Below, in pieces: positions 1 through 6,313 of a DNA stretch of 7,019 nt. Origin of the DNA: Candidatus Elarobacter sp. (GTDB lineage Bacteria > Vulcanimicrobiota > Vulcanimicrobiia > Vulcanimicrobiales > Vulcanimicrobiaceae); contig JASLGJ010000417.1 in assembly GCA_030150085.1 (NCBI GenBank), forward strand, positions 1 through 7,019. The letters run 5' to 3'. The position numbers were made by a program, and so were the translations under genes. The notes under the pieces were generated by a model. The model worked only from the letters and a program-made list of their open reading frames with translations. It ran no database searches and was not told where the DNA came from. Position 1 is the first letter of the stretch. Each line of letters starts with the position of its first letter.

Positions 1-1450
1 CCGGCGTCGCGAGCGGGTCGACCAGGTCGCAGTCGCGGTTCGCGGCGCGGCAGGCGGCCAGCGCCTCGCGCACGCGGGCGAAGAGCGCGCCGTACTCCTC
101 GGCGGCGAGCGGGCGGGCGTAGCCCTCGGGCGCGTACACGATCGCGGTGTCGGCCTCGCGCCGCGCGCTCGCCAGCAGCGGGCCGAGGCGCGCCAGCGTG
201 CGCCCGATGCGCGCCGTCGCCACGCCTCGCTCCGAGAGCGCGGCCGGGCTGCCGTCCGCGCCGACGCCGTCGAGCGGGATCGCCGCGCCCCAGGCGTAGA
301 GCGCGTTGCTCCAGGGGGCCTCCCAGCCGAACGGCGCGAGCGTGTCCTGGAGCGGAAAGTCGATCGCGCCCTTCGCGCCCAGCGCGATCAGCTCGCCCAG
401 CGCGAGGCTGGTGTTGGTCGGGTCGGCGGGGCGCGGGACGGGGTTCTCCGCCGCGGCCAGCCAGCCGGCTTGGAACTCGCTCACCGCCAGCGGTCCGCGC
501 CGGTTGGTGCCCAGCAGCAGGGTCGAGAAATCGAGCTCGCCGCGGTCGTGCTCGCCGATCGCGTCGGCGTCGCTCTGGTACCAGTTCCCCATCGTCCACA
601 CCGGCGCGGAGGCGGGCACGCGCATCTGGTAGGTGTTGATGAAGGTCGGCGTGAGCGGCCCGACGACCGCGCGCGCCTGCGTCTCGAGCCAGCGCAGGTA
701 CGCCTGCAGGTTCGGCGCGGGATAGGTCTGGTTGTCGGAGTACGCGGCCTGGTCGTCGTCGAGCTGCACCGCCAGCACGCGGTCGGCGACCGGGCGCACC
801 TCATCCAGCGCGCGGTGCAGCCAGCGCGCCGCGTAGCGCAGGTGGGTCGCGTTGCGCAGCCACTCCGCGGCCGCGTCGTCGGCGTGCGCGTTCTGCAGCG
901 TCGCGGTGGCGGGATAGCGGCCTTCGAGCACGTCGTGCTCGGGCATCGCGTACTCCGGCCGCGACAGCAGCCAGGCCGGATAGCCGCCGTTGCGCCACTC
1001 GTTGCGGATCACCGGTCCCGGCCGAATGGTGAAGAAGAAGCCCAGCTCGCGGCCCAGCCGCAGCACCTCGCGCACGTTGCGGCGCGGGTTGGTGTGGCCG
1101 TCGAAATCGAACTCGCCGTCGGCGAGCTCGTGCCAGTTCCAGGGAATGTAGAGGTCGAGCGTGTTGGCGCCCAGCGCGCGCAGGGCGAGCATCGAGGCGC
1201 GCCAGTGCGAAGGCGGGATGCGCTCGTAGAAGAACGCGCCGCCGAAGAAGAAGAACGGCTTGCCGTCCACCCGCAGCTCCGGCTCGCCGTCGCGCTGCAC
1301 CACCATCGCGTGGCCGAACGCCGGCCCCGCCGCGCCGGCGGCCCCGAGCGTGCGGGTCGTGCGGGTCGCATCGGCTGTGGCCGGTAGCGCCAAGACCACG
1401 CACGCCGCGAGCAGCGACGCGACCGAACGCAGGCCCACGCCTCGAATCAT
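1..1450 (-). CDS. Exported GH35-like beta-galactosidase family glycosidase (partial, C-terminus beyond window)
   Basis: Reading minus from the ATG at 1450, the frame stays open to position 1 (483 codons, no stop), so the C-terminus lies outside the window. Residues 1-28 form a signal peptide: MIRGVGLR, then a hydrophobic core, ending in ATADA. LAAC at 14-17 could instead serve as a lipobox. The catalytic barrel begins near residue 60. It shows family 35 landmarks: GGAFFYERIPPSHW (70-83), YIPWNWHE (101-108), RPGPVIRNEWRNGG (143-156) and SEFQAGW (324-330), where E325 matches the nucleophile of GH35 beta-galactosidases. At the usual acid/base motif QxENEYG the protein reads QLDDDQAAY (229-237), so Asp233 stands where a Glu is expected. 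The usual role is exo-cleavage of terminal beta-galactosides in the periplasm or outside the cell; the true substrate is unknown. GAAGG at 1459-1463 is a plausible ribosome binding site. The family call is firm, the activity less so. Confidence 0.85.
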   Translation of the reverse strand, partial: MIRGVGLRSVASLLAACVVLALPATADATRTTRTLGAAGAAGPAFGHAMVVQRDGEPELRVDGKPFFFFGGAFFYERIPPSHWRASMLALRALGANTLDLYIPWNWHELADGEFDFDGHTNPRRNVREVLRLGRELGFFFTIRPGPVIRNEWRNGGYPAWLLSRPEYAMPEHDVLEGRYPATATLQNAHADDAAAEWLRNATHLRYAARWLHRALDEVRPVADRVLAVQLDDDQAAYSDNQTYPAPNLQAYLRWLETQARAVVGPLTPTFINTYQMRVPASAPVWTMGNWYQSDADAIGEHDRGELDFSTLLLGTNRRGPLAVSEFQAGWLAAAENPVPRPADPTNTSLALGELIALGAKGAIDFPLQDTLAPFGWEAPWSNALYAWGAAIPLDGVGADGSPAALSERGVATARIGRTLARLGPLLASARREADTAIVYAPEGYARPLAAEEYGALFARVREALAACRAANRDCDLVDPLATP

Positions 1451-1451
1451 C

Positions 1452-1464
1452 CGAAGCGCCTTCG
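1452..1464. promoter_or_regulatory. Palindrome in the divergent start region carrying Shine-Dalgarno-like GAAG on both strands
   Basis: CGAAG-CGC-CTTCG is a perfect 5-bp inverted repeat with a 3-nt centre. It lies within the 16 bp between the glycosidase ATG (1450, minus) and the esterase GTG (1467, plus). Each strand presents GAAG about 9-10 nt upstream of its own start codon, so one palindrome could supply both ribosome binding sites. Seen directly in the sequence; the function is inferred. No clear promoter hexamers fit in this gap. Confidence 0.4.
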
Positions 1465-1466
1465 CC

Positions 1467-2501
1467 GTGAACGCGAACGACCTCTCGCGCCTGCTGCGCC
1501 TCGCCGGCACGCTCCGCATCGACTTCGTCGACAGCCCGGCGCTGGCGAACAACCCGCTGGGCGACCCCGCGACGCGCCCGCTGGCGGTCTACACCCCGCC
1601 CGGCTACGACCCGCAGGGCTCGCGCCGCTACCCGGTGCTGTACTGCCTGCACGGCTACACCGGCGACGTCGGCGGCCTGGTCGCGACCCGGGCCTGGGAG
1701 ACCAACGTCGTGCAGTGGCACGACCGCCTGATCGCGCAGGAGCGGATGCCGCCCGCGATCCTGGCCATCGTCGACGGGTTCACCCGCCTGGGCGGCTCGC
1801 AGTACGTCGACTCGGTGCACAACGGCGCCTACGCCACCTACACCGTGCGCGACGCGGTCGGGCACGTCGACGCGCACTACCGCACGATCGCGCGCGAGGG
1901 CGGGCGGGCGGTGTTCGGCAAGTCGTCGGGCGGCTTCGGCGCGCTGCACCTCTCGCTGGCGCACCCGGGCACGTTCGCCGCCTTCGCCTCGCACAGCGGC
2001 GACACGTACTTCCGCTACGCCTCGCTGCGCAGCTTTCCCACCGCGCAGCGGGTGCTCGAGCAGTTCGGCTCGATCGAGGCCTTCGTGCTCGAGTTCGAGC
2101 GCCGGCCCAAGCGCCCGCAGCACTTCTACGAGACGATCGAGATGCTCGGCTACGCCTCGGCGTACTCGCCGCGCGCGGCCGAGCGCTGGGCGATCGACCT
2201 GCCCTGGGACGAGAAGACGGGCGAGATTCGTGACGACGTCTTCGCGCGCTGGCTGGCCTACGACCCGTGCGAGCGCGTCGCGGCGGGCAAGGACGCGCTG
2301 GCGCGCCTGCGCCTGCGCTACCTCGACTGCGGGCGGCGCGACGAGTACGGCTTGGACATCGGCGCGCGCGTCTTCGCCCAGCGCGTGCGCGACCTGGGCC
2401 TGGAGGTGCGCCACGAGGAGTTCGACGACGACCACCGCAACGTCGGCTACCGCCACGAGATCTCGCTCCCCGCGCTGGCCGAGGTGCTCGACCGGGAGTG
2501 A
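1467..2501 (+). CDS. Alpha/beta-hydrolase esterase (esterase D / PF00756-type)
   Basis: A 344-residue hydrolase with no evident signal peptide, probably cytoplasmic. The GTG at 1467 is chosen because the conserved N-terminal block (RIDFVDSPALANNPLGDP, then the VYTPPGYDP strand) begins soon after it. The open frame continues further upstream, but there it runs antisense through the glycosidase signal peptide. Landmarks: the oxyanion-region motif YCLHGYTG (59-66), the nucleophile elbow GKSSGG (151-156) with Ser153 in G-x-S-x-G, DCGRRDEY (287-294) with Asp292 the likely acid, and FDDDHRN (319-325) with His323 the likely base. Together these make a complete triad. The family includes S-formylglutathione hydrolases, enterochelin esterases, mycolyltransferases and CE1 feruloyl/acetyl esterases; the sequence does not fix the substrate. 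Its divergent pairing with a glycosidase makes a carbohydrate-ester substrate possible. It ends just before a shared terminator. Confidence 0.88.
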   Translation: MNANDLSRLLRLAGTLRIDFVDSPALANNPLGDPATRPLAVYTPPGYDPQGSRRYPVLYCLHGYTGDVGGLVATRAWETNVVQWHDRLIAQERMPPAILAIVDGFTRLGGSQYVDSVHNGAYATYTVRDAVGHVDAHYRTIAREGGRAVFGKSSGGFGALHLSLAHPGTFAAFASHSGDTYFRYASLRSFPTAQRVLEQFGSIEAFVLEFERRPKRPQHFYETIEMLGYASAYSPRAAERWAIDLPWDEKTGEIRDDVFARWLAYDPCERVAAGKDALARLRLRYLDCGRRDEYGLDIGARVFAQRVRDLGLEVRHEEFDDDHRNVGYRHEISLPALAEVLDRE

Positions 2502-2506
2502 ACGCG

Positions 2507-2537
2507 AATGCGCCGCGGAGGATTTCCGCGGCGCGTT
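2507..2537. terminator. Bidirectional hairpin terminator between convergent genes
   Basis: A perfect 10-bp GC-rich stem (2510-2519 with 2525-2534) has a 5-nt loop, GGATT. A-T and G-T pairs extend it outward to 2507/2537. It is followed by GTTT on the plus strand and preceded by GAAT, which reads ATTC on the minus strand. It fits exactly between the esterase stop (2501) and the stop of the convergent small gene (2541), so it can serve both. The U-tracts are short, so efficiency is uncertain. Confidence 0.7.
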
Positions 2538-2540
2538 TCG

Positions 2541-3059
2541 CTACTGGCTCTGCTGTTGCTGCTGCTTCTGGCGCAGCTCGCGCATCTTCTCGCGGCTGAC
2601 CGAGAGCTGGAGCAGGAAGCGGCCCGCGTCGTTGGCACGGCGCATGCCGTTCGGGTTGCCCTGGCCGTCGGGACCGCGGCCCGGCCCGCCGGGGCCCGCG
2701 CCGTTGGGGCCGCCCTGCGGCATGTTGGCGCGCATGGTCTGCATCATCTTGTCGCGCTCGGCGAGCACGGCCTTCGCCTCGTCGGCGCTGAGGATGCCGT
2801 CGATCTGCGTCGCGGCCGCGCGCAGGTCGGTCTGCGTGCCGTTGTTGACCGCGTCCACGATCGTCTGCACGCGCGCCCGGTGGTCGGCCGAGAGGTCGTT
2901 GAGCGCCGCGGTCTTGGCGGCGTCGTGCGCCTGCTGCATCTGCGCGCGGGCGGCGGGCGGCGGCCCGTCTTGGGACTGAGCTTGAGCGGACTGCGCGCAA
3001 GCGCTGAGCGGCATGGTCGCCGCCAGCGCGAGCGCGAGCAAAGCGGGAGATAATTTCAT
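2541..3059 (-). CDS. Small exported lipoprotein-like protein with Gly/Pro linker and Gln-rich tail
   Basis: A 172-residue protein that I cannot assign to a named family. ATG at 3059 is chosen over the GTG two codons upstream because it opens directly on a classic signal, MKLSPALLALALAATMPLSAC. LSAC (18-21) is a good lipobox; Ser/Gln/Ala residues follow it, so export by signal peptidase I is the alternative. Residues about 36-110 are predicted helical and contain two similar segments, LSADHRARVQ (56-65) and LSADEAKAVL (90-99). These loosely recall the helical periplasmic Spy/CpxP-type (LTxxQ) proteins, but the match is weak. Residues 114-138 are a Gly/Pro/Asn-rich low-complexity linker. The C-terminus is a charged helix (RFLLQLSVSREKMRELRQK) followed by five consecutive Gln. 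It is probably anchored in the cell envelope. It is transcribed alone, bounded by terminators on both sides. Confidence 0.75.
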   Translation of the reverse strand: MKLSPALLALALAATMPLSACAQSAQAQSQDGPPPAARAQMQQAHDAAKTAALNDLSADHRARVQTIVDAVNNGTQTDLRAAATQIDGILSADEAKAVLAERDKMMQTMRANMPQGGPNGAGPGGPGRGPDGQGNPNGMRRANDAGRFLLQLSVSREKMRELRQKQQQQQSQ

Positions 3060-3129
3060 GACCACAGCCTACCCCGCGAACCTGGTGCCCGGCTTTGGCT
3101 GGTCTTGAGGGCAGGTTAAGAACGGTCTG

Positions 3130-3167
3130 AAAAGCGATGAGACCAGGCGTGCGCCCGGTCTCATCGC
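3130..3167 (-). terminator. Rho-independent terminator of the transsulfuration operon
   Basis: An 11-bp perfect stem (GCGATGAGACC at 3134-3144 with GGTCTCATCGC at 3157-3167) continues after one A/C mismatch with a 3-bp GGC/GCC extension and a 4-nt loop. On the minus strand it is followed by TTTT (3133-3130). It starts 20 nt beyond the stop codon of the cystathionine enzyme (3188), as expected for a terminator of that minus-strand operon. The 74 bp between it and the next start (3059) must hold the small lipoprotein gene's promoter, but I see no convincing hexamers there. Confidence 0.75.
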
Positions 3168-3187
3168 GTGAAGGATAGGTCGGCGGG

Positions 3188-4429
3188 TCAGTAGGTCGGG
3201 GCGCCGGCCGCTTGGGTGACCGGGATGCGCTCGGCGTCCGGCAGGCCGGTGACGTCGTCCTTCACGCTCGCGCCGACGCCGGCCAGCTCGTGCGTCGCCT
3301 CGAGGGCGTGGCGCAGGTCGGCGATCAGGTCGCGCGCGCTCTCGATGCCGACCGAGAGGCGCAGCAGCGAGTCGGTGAAGCCGCGCCGGTCGCGCTCGTC
3401 CTTGGGGATCGAGGCGTGGGTCATCTTGCCGGGGTGGCAGATCAGCGACTCGACCCCGCCCAGCGACTCCGCCAGCGAGAACAGCTTGGTGTGCTTGACG
3501 AACTCGAAGGCGCGCGCCTCCGGCCCGCGCAGCTTGAACGAGACCATCCCGCCGAAGCCGTGCATCTGGCGCTTGGCCAGCTCGTGCTGGGGGTGCGAGG
3601 GCAGGCCGGGATAGTAGACGGTCGCGATGTCGTCGTGCTCTTCGAGGAAGGTCGCGACGGCGTGCGCGTTGCGCTCGTGCTCCTTCATGCGCACCGCGAG
3701 CGTCTTGGCCCCGCGCAGGGTGAGGAAGGCGTCGAACGGGCCGGGCACCCCGCCCATCGCGTTCTGGTGGAACTTGACCGACTCGGCGATCGCCTCGTCG
3801 CTGGTCAGCACCGCGCCGCCCACCACGTCGCTGTGGCCGCCGATGTACTTGGTCGTCGAGTGGACCACCACGTCGGCGCCCAGCGCCAGCGGCGACTGGA
3901 AGTACGGCGAGGCGAAGGTGTTGTCGACGACGACGAACTGGCCCGCCGTGCGCAGCGCGACCAGGGCCCGGATGTCGACCAGCTTCATCAGCGGGTTGGT
4001 CGGCGTCTCGATCCAGAACATCTTGGTGTTGGGCTTGATCGCGGCGCGGGCGGCCTCGACGTCGCTCAGGTCGAGGTAGGTGAACTCGATCCCGTACTTG
4101 GCGTAGACCTTGGAGAACAGGCGGTACGTGCCGCCGTAGAGGTCGTCGCAGACGATCGCGTGGTCGCCCGGCGAGAGCAGGCTGAGCACCGCGGTCGTCG
4201 CGGCCAGGCCGGAGGCGAAGGCGAAGCCGTGCTCGGCGCCCTCCAGCGCGGCGAGCTGCTCCTGCAGCGCGTTGCGGGTCGGGTTGACCGACCGCGAGTA
4301 GTCGTAGCCCTTGTGGACCAGCACCTCGTCCTGGGTGTAGGTCGAGGTGGCGTAGATCGGGACGATCGTCGCCCCGGTGGTCGGGTCGGCCTCCTGGCCC
4401 ACGTGAATTGCGCGCGTCGCGAAGTCCAT
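3188..4429 (-). CDS. metB: Cystathionine gamma-lyase / gamma-synthase family PLP enzyme
   Basis: A 413-residue, cytoplasmic, fold-type I PLP enzyme of the Cys/Met metabolism family, normally a homotetramer. Landmarks: YDYSRSVNPTRN (42-53), whose Tyr44 and Arg46 bind the cofactor phosphate from the neighbouring subunit; Tyr98 in DDLYGGTYR, stacking on PLP; Asp169 in VVVDNTFASP; the Schiff-base Lys194 in HSTTKYIGGHSD; SLAESLGGVESL (318-329); and the carboxylate-binding Arg357 in LLRLSVGIE. The start is set by a strong GGAGG at 4436-4440, 6 nt before the ATG. The family includes gamma-synthase (MetB), gamma-lyase and homocysteine desulfhydrase-like enzymes, and residues alone do not separate them. 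Co-transcription behind cystathionine beta-synthase favours the lyase role, cystathionine to cysteine, 2-oxobutyrate and ammonia. The symbol is a family label. The C-terminal tail runs about 37 residues past the usual end. Confidence 0.93.
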   Translation of the reverse strand: MDFATRAIHVGQEADPTTGATIVPIYATSTYTQDEVLVHKGYDYSRSVNPTRNALQEQLAALEGAEHGFAFASGLAATTAVLSLLSPGDHAIVCDDLYGGTYRLFSKVYAKYGIEFTYLDLSDVEAARAAIKPNTKMFWIETPTNPLMKLVDIRALVALRTAGQFVVVDNTFASPYFQSPLALGADVVVHSTTKYIGGHSDVVGGAVLTSDEAIAESVKFHQNAMGGVPGPFDAFLTLRGAKTLAVRMKEHERNAHAVATFLEEHDDIATVYYPGLPSHPQHELAKRQMHGFGGMVSFKLRGPEARAFEFVKHTKLFSLAESLGGVESLICHPGKMTHASIPKDERDRRGFTDSLLRLSVGIESARDLIADLRHALEATHELAGVGASVKDDVTGLPDAERIPVTQAAGAPTY

Positions 4430-4441
4430 CGATATCCTCCG

Positions 4442-4466
4442 GGCCCGTCAACCGGGTGAGCGGGCC
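4442..4466 (-). other. Small hairpin in the cbs-metB intergenic spacer
   Basis: On the minus strand, GGCCCG (4466-4461) can pair with CGGGCC (4447-4442) across a 13-nt loop. It ends one base before the GGAGG ribosome binding site (4436-4440) of the downstream gene. There is no U-tract, so it is not a normal terminator. It might affect translation or mRNA processing, but a 6-bp GC stem arises easily by chance in DNA of this composition. Confidence 0.25.
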
Positions 4467-4485
4467 GTTTCGTTGCAGGCTGCGG

Positions 4486-5877
4486 CTAGGCCGTCTGGGC
4501 GGAGAGGAAGCCGATGATGTCCTGGCGGGTCACCACCCCGACCGGGTGGGCGTCCTGGGTCACCACGATGGCCGAGTTGCCCATCGTCAGCAGCTTGTAG
4601 GCGACCGTCACTTCGGTGTCGTGCTCGAGCGAGGGGAAGGGCCGGCCCATCACGTCGCCGATCGGCTTGTGGACGATGTCGGCGTGGTCGAACACGGCCT
4701 GCATCACCGCCACGTCGTTGATCGAGCCGACCACCTCGCGCCCGCGCATGACGGGGAGCTGCGAGATCTCGTAGCGCCGCAGCATGTCGAGCGCTTCCTT
4801 CACCGGCTGCTGCTCGGTGACGGTGATCAGGGGCGGCAGGGGGCGCTTGGCGTGCAGCACGTCGCCGACGGTGTCCTTGCGCCGCTCGTCCTCGAGGAAG
4901 CCGTTGGTGCGCATCCACTCGTCGTTGAAGATCTTCGACATGTAGCCGCGCCCGGAGTCGGGCATCATCACGACCATGATCGCGTCCGCCGGCAGCTCCT
5001 TGGCGACCCGCGCCGCCGCGGCCACCGCGGTGCCCGACGAGCCGCCGACCAGCAGGCCTTCCTCGCGCGTGATGCGGCGCGCCATGTGGAAGCTCTCCTT
5101 GTCGGTGATGCGGATGATCTTGTCGATCACGCGCATGTCGACGGTCTGCGGCAGGTAGCTCATGCCGATCCCCTCGACCTTGTACGACTTGGGCGTGTCG
5201 CCGCTGTAGATCGAGCCTTCGGGATCGGCTCCGACGACGACGATCTGGGAGTTCTTTTCCTTGAGGTAGCGGGCCGTGCCGGAGATCGTGCCGCCGGTGC
5301 CCATCCCGCTCACGAAGTGGGTGATGCGCCCGGCCGTCTGCTCCCAGATCTCGGGCCCGGTGCTGACGTAGTGCGCGCCGGGGTTCTGCGCGTTGTGCCA
5401 CTGGTCGGGCTGGACCGCGCCGGGAATCTCGGCCGTGAGCCGGTTCGCCACCCCGTAGTACGACTCGGGCGAGTCGTTGGGCACGTTGGTGGGCGTGATG
5501 ACGACCTCGGCCCCGTAGGCCTTGAGCAGGTCGGTCTTCTCGCCCGAGAACTTGTCGGGCATGACCAGGATGCAGCGGTAGCCGCGGATCGCGGCCGCCA
5601 TCGCCAGGCCCGTGCCGGTGTTGCCCGAGGTGGCCTCGATGATCGTCGCGCCGGGCTTGAGGATCCCGCGCCGCTCGGCGTCCTCGATCATCGCCACGGC
5701 CGGGCGGTCCTTGACCGAGCCGCCGGGATTGACGTACTCCACCTTGGCCAGCACCAGGCAGCGCGCGCCGTCGATCACCCGGTTGAGGCGCACGAGCGGG
5801 GTGTGTCCGACGGCTTGGAGGGCGTTCTCGTAGTACGTCATGCCCGCGGCGGGCGGGTGCGGTTCGGTCATCGCCAT
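4486..5877 (-). CDS. cbs: Cystathionine beta-synthase with C-terminal CBS-domain pair
   Basis: A PLP enzyme of fold type II that condenses homocysteine with serine to give cystathionine, the first step of reverse transsulfuration. Counting from the ATG at 5877 (463 residues): Schiff-base Lys56 in NPGGSVKDR (50-58), TSGNTGTG (83-90) binding the substrate carboxylate, and the phosphate loop SGMGTGGT (190-197). RGYMSKIFNDEWM marks the end of the catalytic core. From about 335 on, two CBS motifs form a Bateman module (first copy around ISQLPVMRG, second ending VGVVTRQDIIGFL) that may bind an adenosine ligand. Length and motifs closely resemble, from memory, Mycobacterium tuberculosis Cbs. The animal N-terminal haem region is absent. 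Start is uncertain: ATGs at 5871 and 5841 and a TTG at 5922 are also in frame, and the conserved sequence begins at the 5841 methionine. It lies 56 bp upstream of the gamma-lyase/synthase gene, same strand. Confidence 0.94.
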   Translation of the reverse strand: MAMTEPHPPAAGMTYYENALQAVGHTPLVRLNRVIDGARCLVLAKVEYVNPGGSVKDRPAVAMIEDAERRGILKPGATIIEATSGNTGTGLAMAAAIRGYRCILVMPDKFSGEKTDLLKAYGAEVVITPTNVPNDSPESYYGVANRLTAEIPGAVQPDQWHNAQNPGAHYVSTGPEIWEQTAGRITHFVSGMGTGGTISGTARYLKEKNSQIVVVGADPEGSIYSGDTPKSYKVEGIGMSYLPQTVDMRVIDKIIRITDKESFHMARRITREEGLLVGGSSGTAVAAAARVAKELPADAIMVVMMPDSGRGYMSKIFNDEWMRTNGFLEDERRKDTVGDVLHAKRPLPPLITVTEQQPVKEALDMLRRYEISQLPVMRGREVVGSINDVAVMQAVFDHADIVHKPIGDVMGRPFPSLEHDTEVTVAYKLLTMGNSAIVVTQDAHPVGVVTRQDIIGFLSAQTA

Positions 5878-5934
5878 GGCGTGTCGCGCTTCCGCAACTT
5901 CCGGGGCCCTGCCTGCGTCCAATCCTATGCTGAC

Positions 5935-5940
5935 GGAGGA
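5935..5940 (+). promoter_or_regulatory. Strong Shine-Dalgarno for the DUF5069 gene
   Basis: GGAGGA lies 6 nt upstream of the ATG at 5947 and fixes that start, although the same reading frame stays open far upstream. It is in the 69-bp divergent gap (5878-5946) shared with cbs, which must also hold promoters for both directions; I could not identify reliable -35/-10 pairs there. Confidence 0.75.
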
Positions 5941-5946
5941 AGTGGC

Positions 5947-6297
5947 ATGGCTACCGATTTTCGCACCGGCGCGTTTCCGCGCCGCGGGCGCGAAGCGCTC
6001 GACGACTACCTGTGGCTGGCGCGCGTCTTCGACAAGGCTCGCGCCGCCCGCAACGGCACGATCTACGACTACATCTACCCCTGCCCGATGGACCGGGGCG
6101 TCTTCGACCGCTGGGGCATCACCTCGCGCATGTTCGACGCCGCGCTGGACACCTGCGCGAGCGACGACGAGATCCTGGCCTGGGTGAAGGCCCGGGTCCC
6201 GGCTACGCGGCGCGACGAGGCCAACCGCTGGCTGCTCGAGACCAAGCTCGAGAACCTGGACCGCCAGGATGCCGAAGAGGGCGTCGTCCCGGCCTGA
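5947..6297 (+). CDS. DUF5069 domain-containing protein
   Basis: A 116-residue soluble protein with no signal peptide or membrane segment. It matches what I know of the DUF5069 family over its full length: an N-terminal DFRTGAFPRRGREALDDY, then WLARVFDKARA (about 23-33), GTIYDYIYPCPMDRGVFDRWGI (about 37-58) with the characteristic YPCPMDR, and a C-terminal helical part with ILAWVKARVP (about 76-85). The family has no established biochemical function that I know of. The conserved Tyr/Cys/Asp/Arg block would be the place to look for an active or binding site. The start is fixed by GGAGGA 6 nt upstream. It diverges from cbs and is followed 16 nt later by a lipoprotein gene on the same strand, so it probably heads a short operon. 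Confidence 0.9.
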   Translation: MATDFRTGAFPRRGREALDDYLWLARVFDKARAARNGTIYDYIYPCPMDRGVFDRWGITSRMFDAALDTCASDDEILAWVKARVPATRRDEANRWLLETKLENLDRQDAEEGVVPA

Positions 6298-6313
6298 CGC
6301 GAACGGCGAACGC

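Noticed and set aside
1260..1466. The N-terminal extension of the esterase frame to an ATG at 1260
   Set aside because: The extension is antisense to the glycosidase signal peptide and N-terminus, is low-complexity, and is absent from what the esterase family needs. GTG at 1467 is the better start.
801..2456. A 551-codon minus-strand open frame across the esterase and into the glycosidase
   Set aside because: It is antisense to the esterase and out of frame with the glycosidase. Its composition is Arg/Ala/Val-rich with no family motif, while the opposing frames carry complete catalytic signatures.
3069..4451. Long alternative frames on both strands over the cystathionine enzyme (minus 3069-4451, plus 3212-4459)
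   Set aside because: Both are Arg/Gly/Ala-rich shadows. The frame 3188-4429 carries every PLP-enzyme motif and has a strong ribosome binding site.
5878..5946. Possible promoter hexamers in the cbs/DUF5069 gap (TATGCT on plus, TAGGAT on minus)
   Set aside because: Neither has a convincing -35 partner at proper spacing, and the plus-strand candidate lies only about 15 nt from the start codon.
4408..6297. A 629-codon plus-strand open frame running through the DUF5069 gene
   Set aside because: Only the last 116 residues (from 5947, with a strong ribosome binding site) are a real protein. The part before it is antisense to cbs and reads as His/Arg/Val-rich shadow sequence produced by GC bias.
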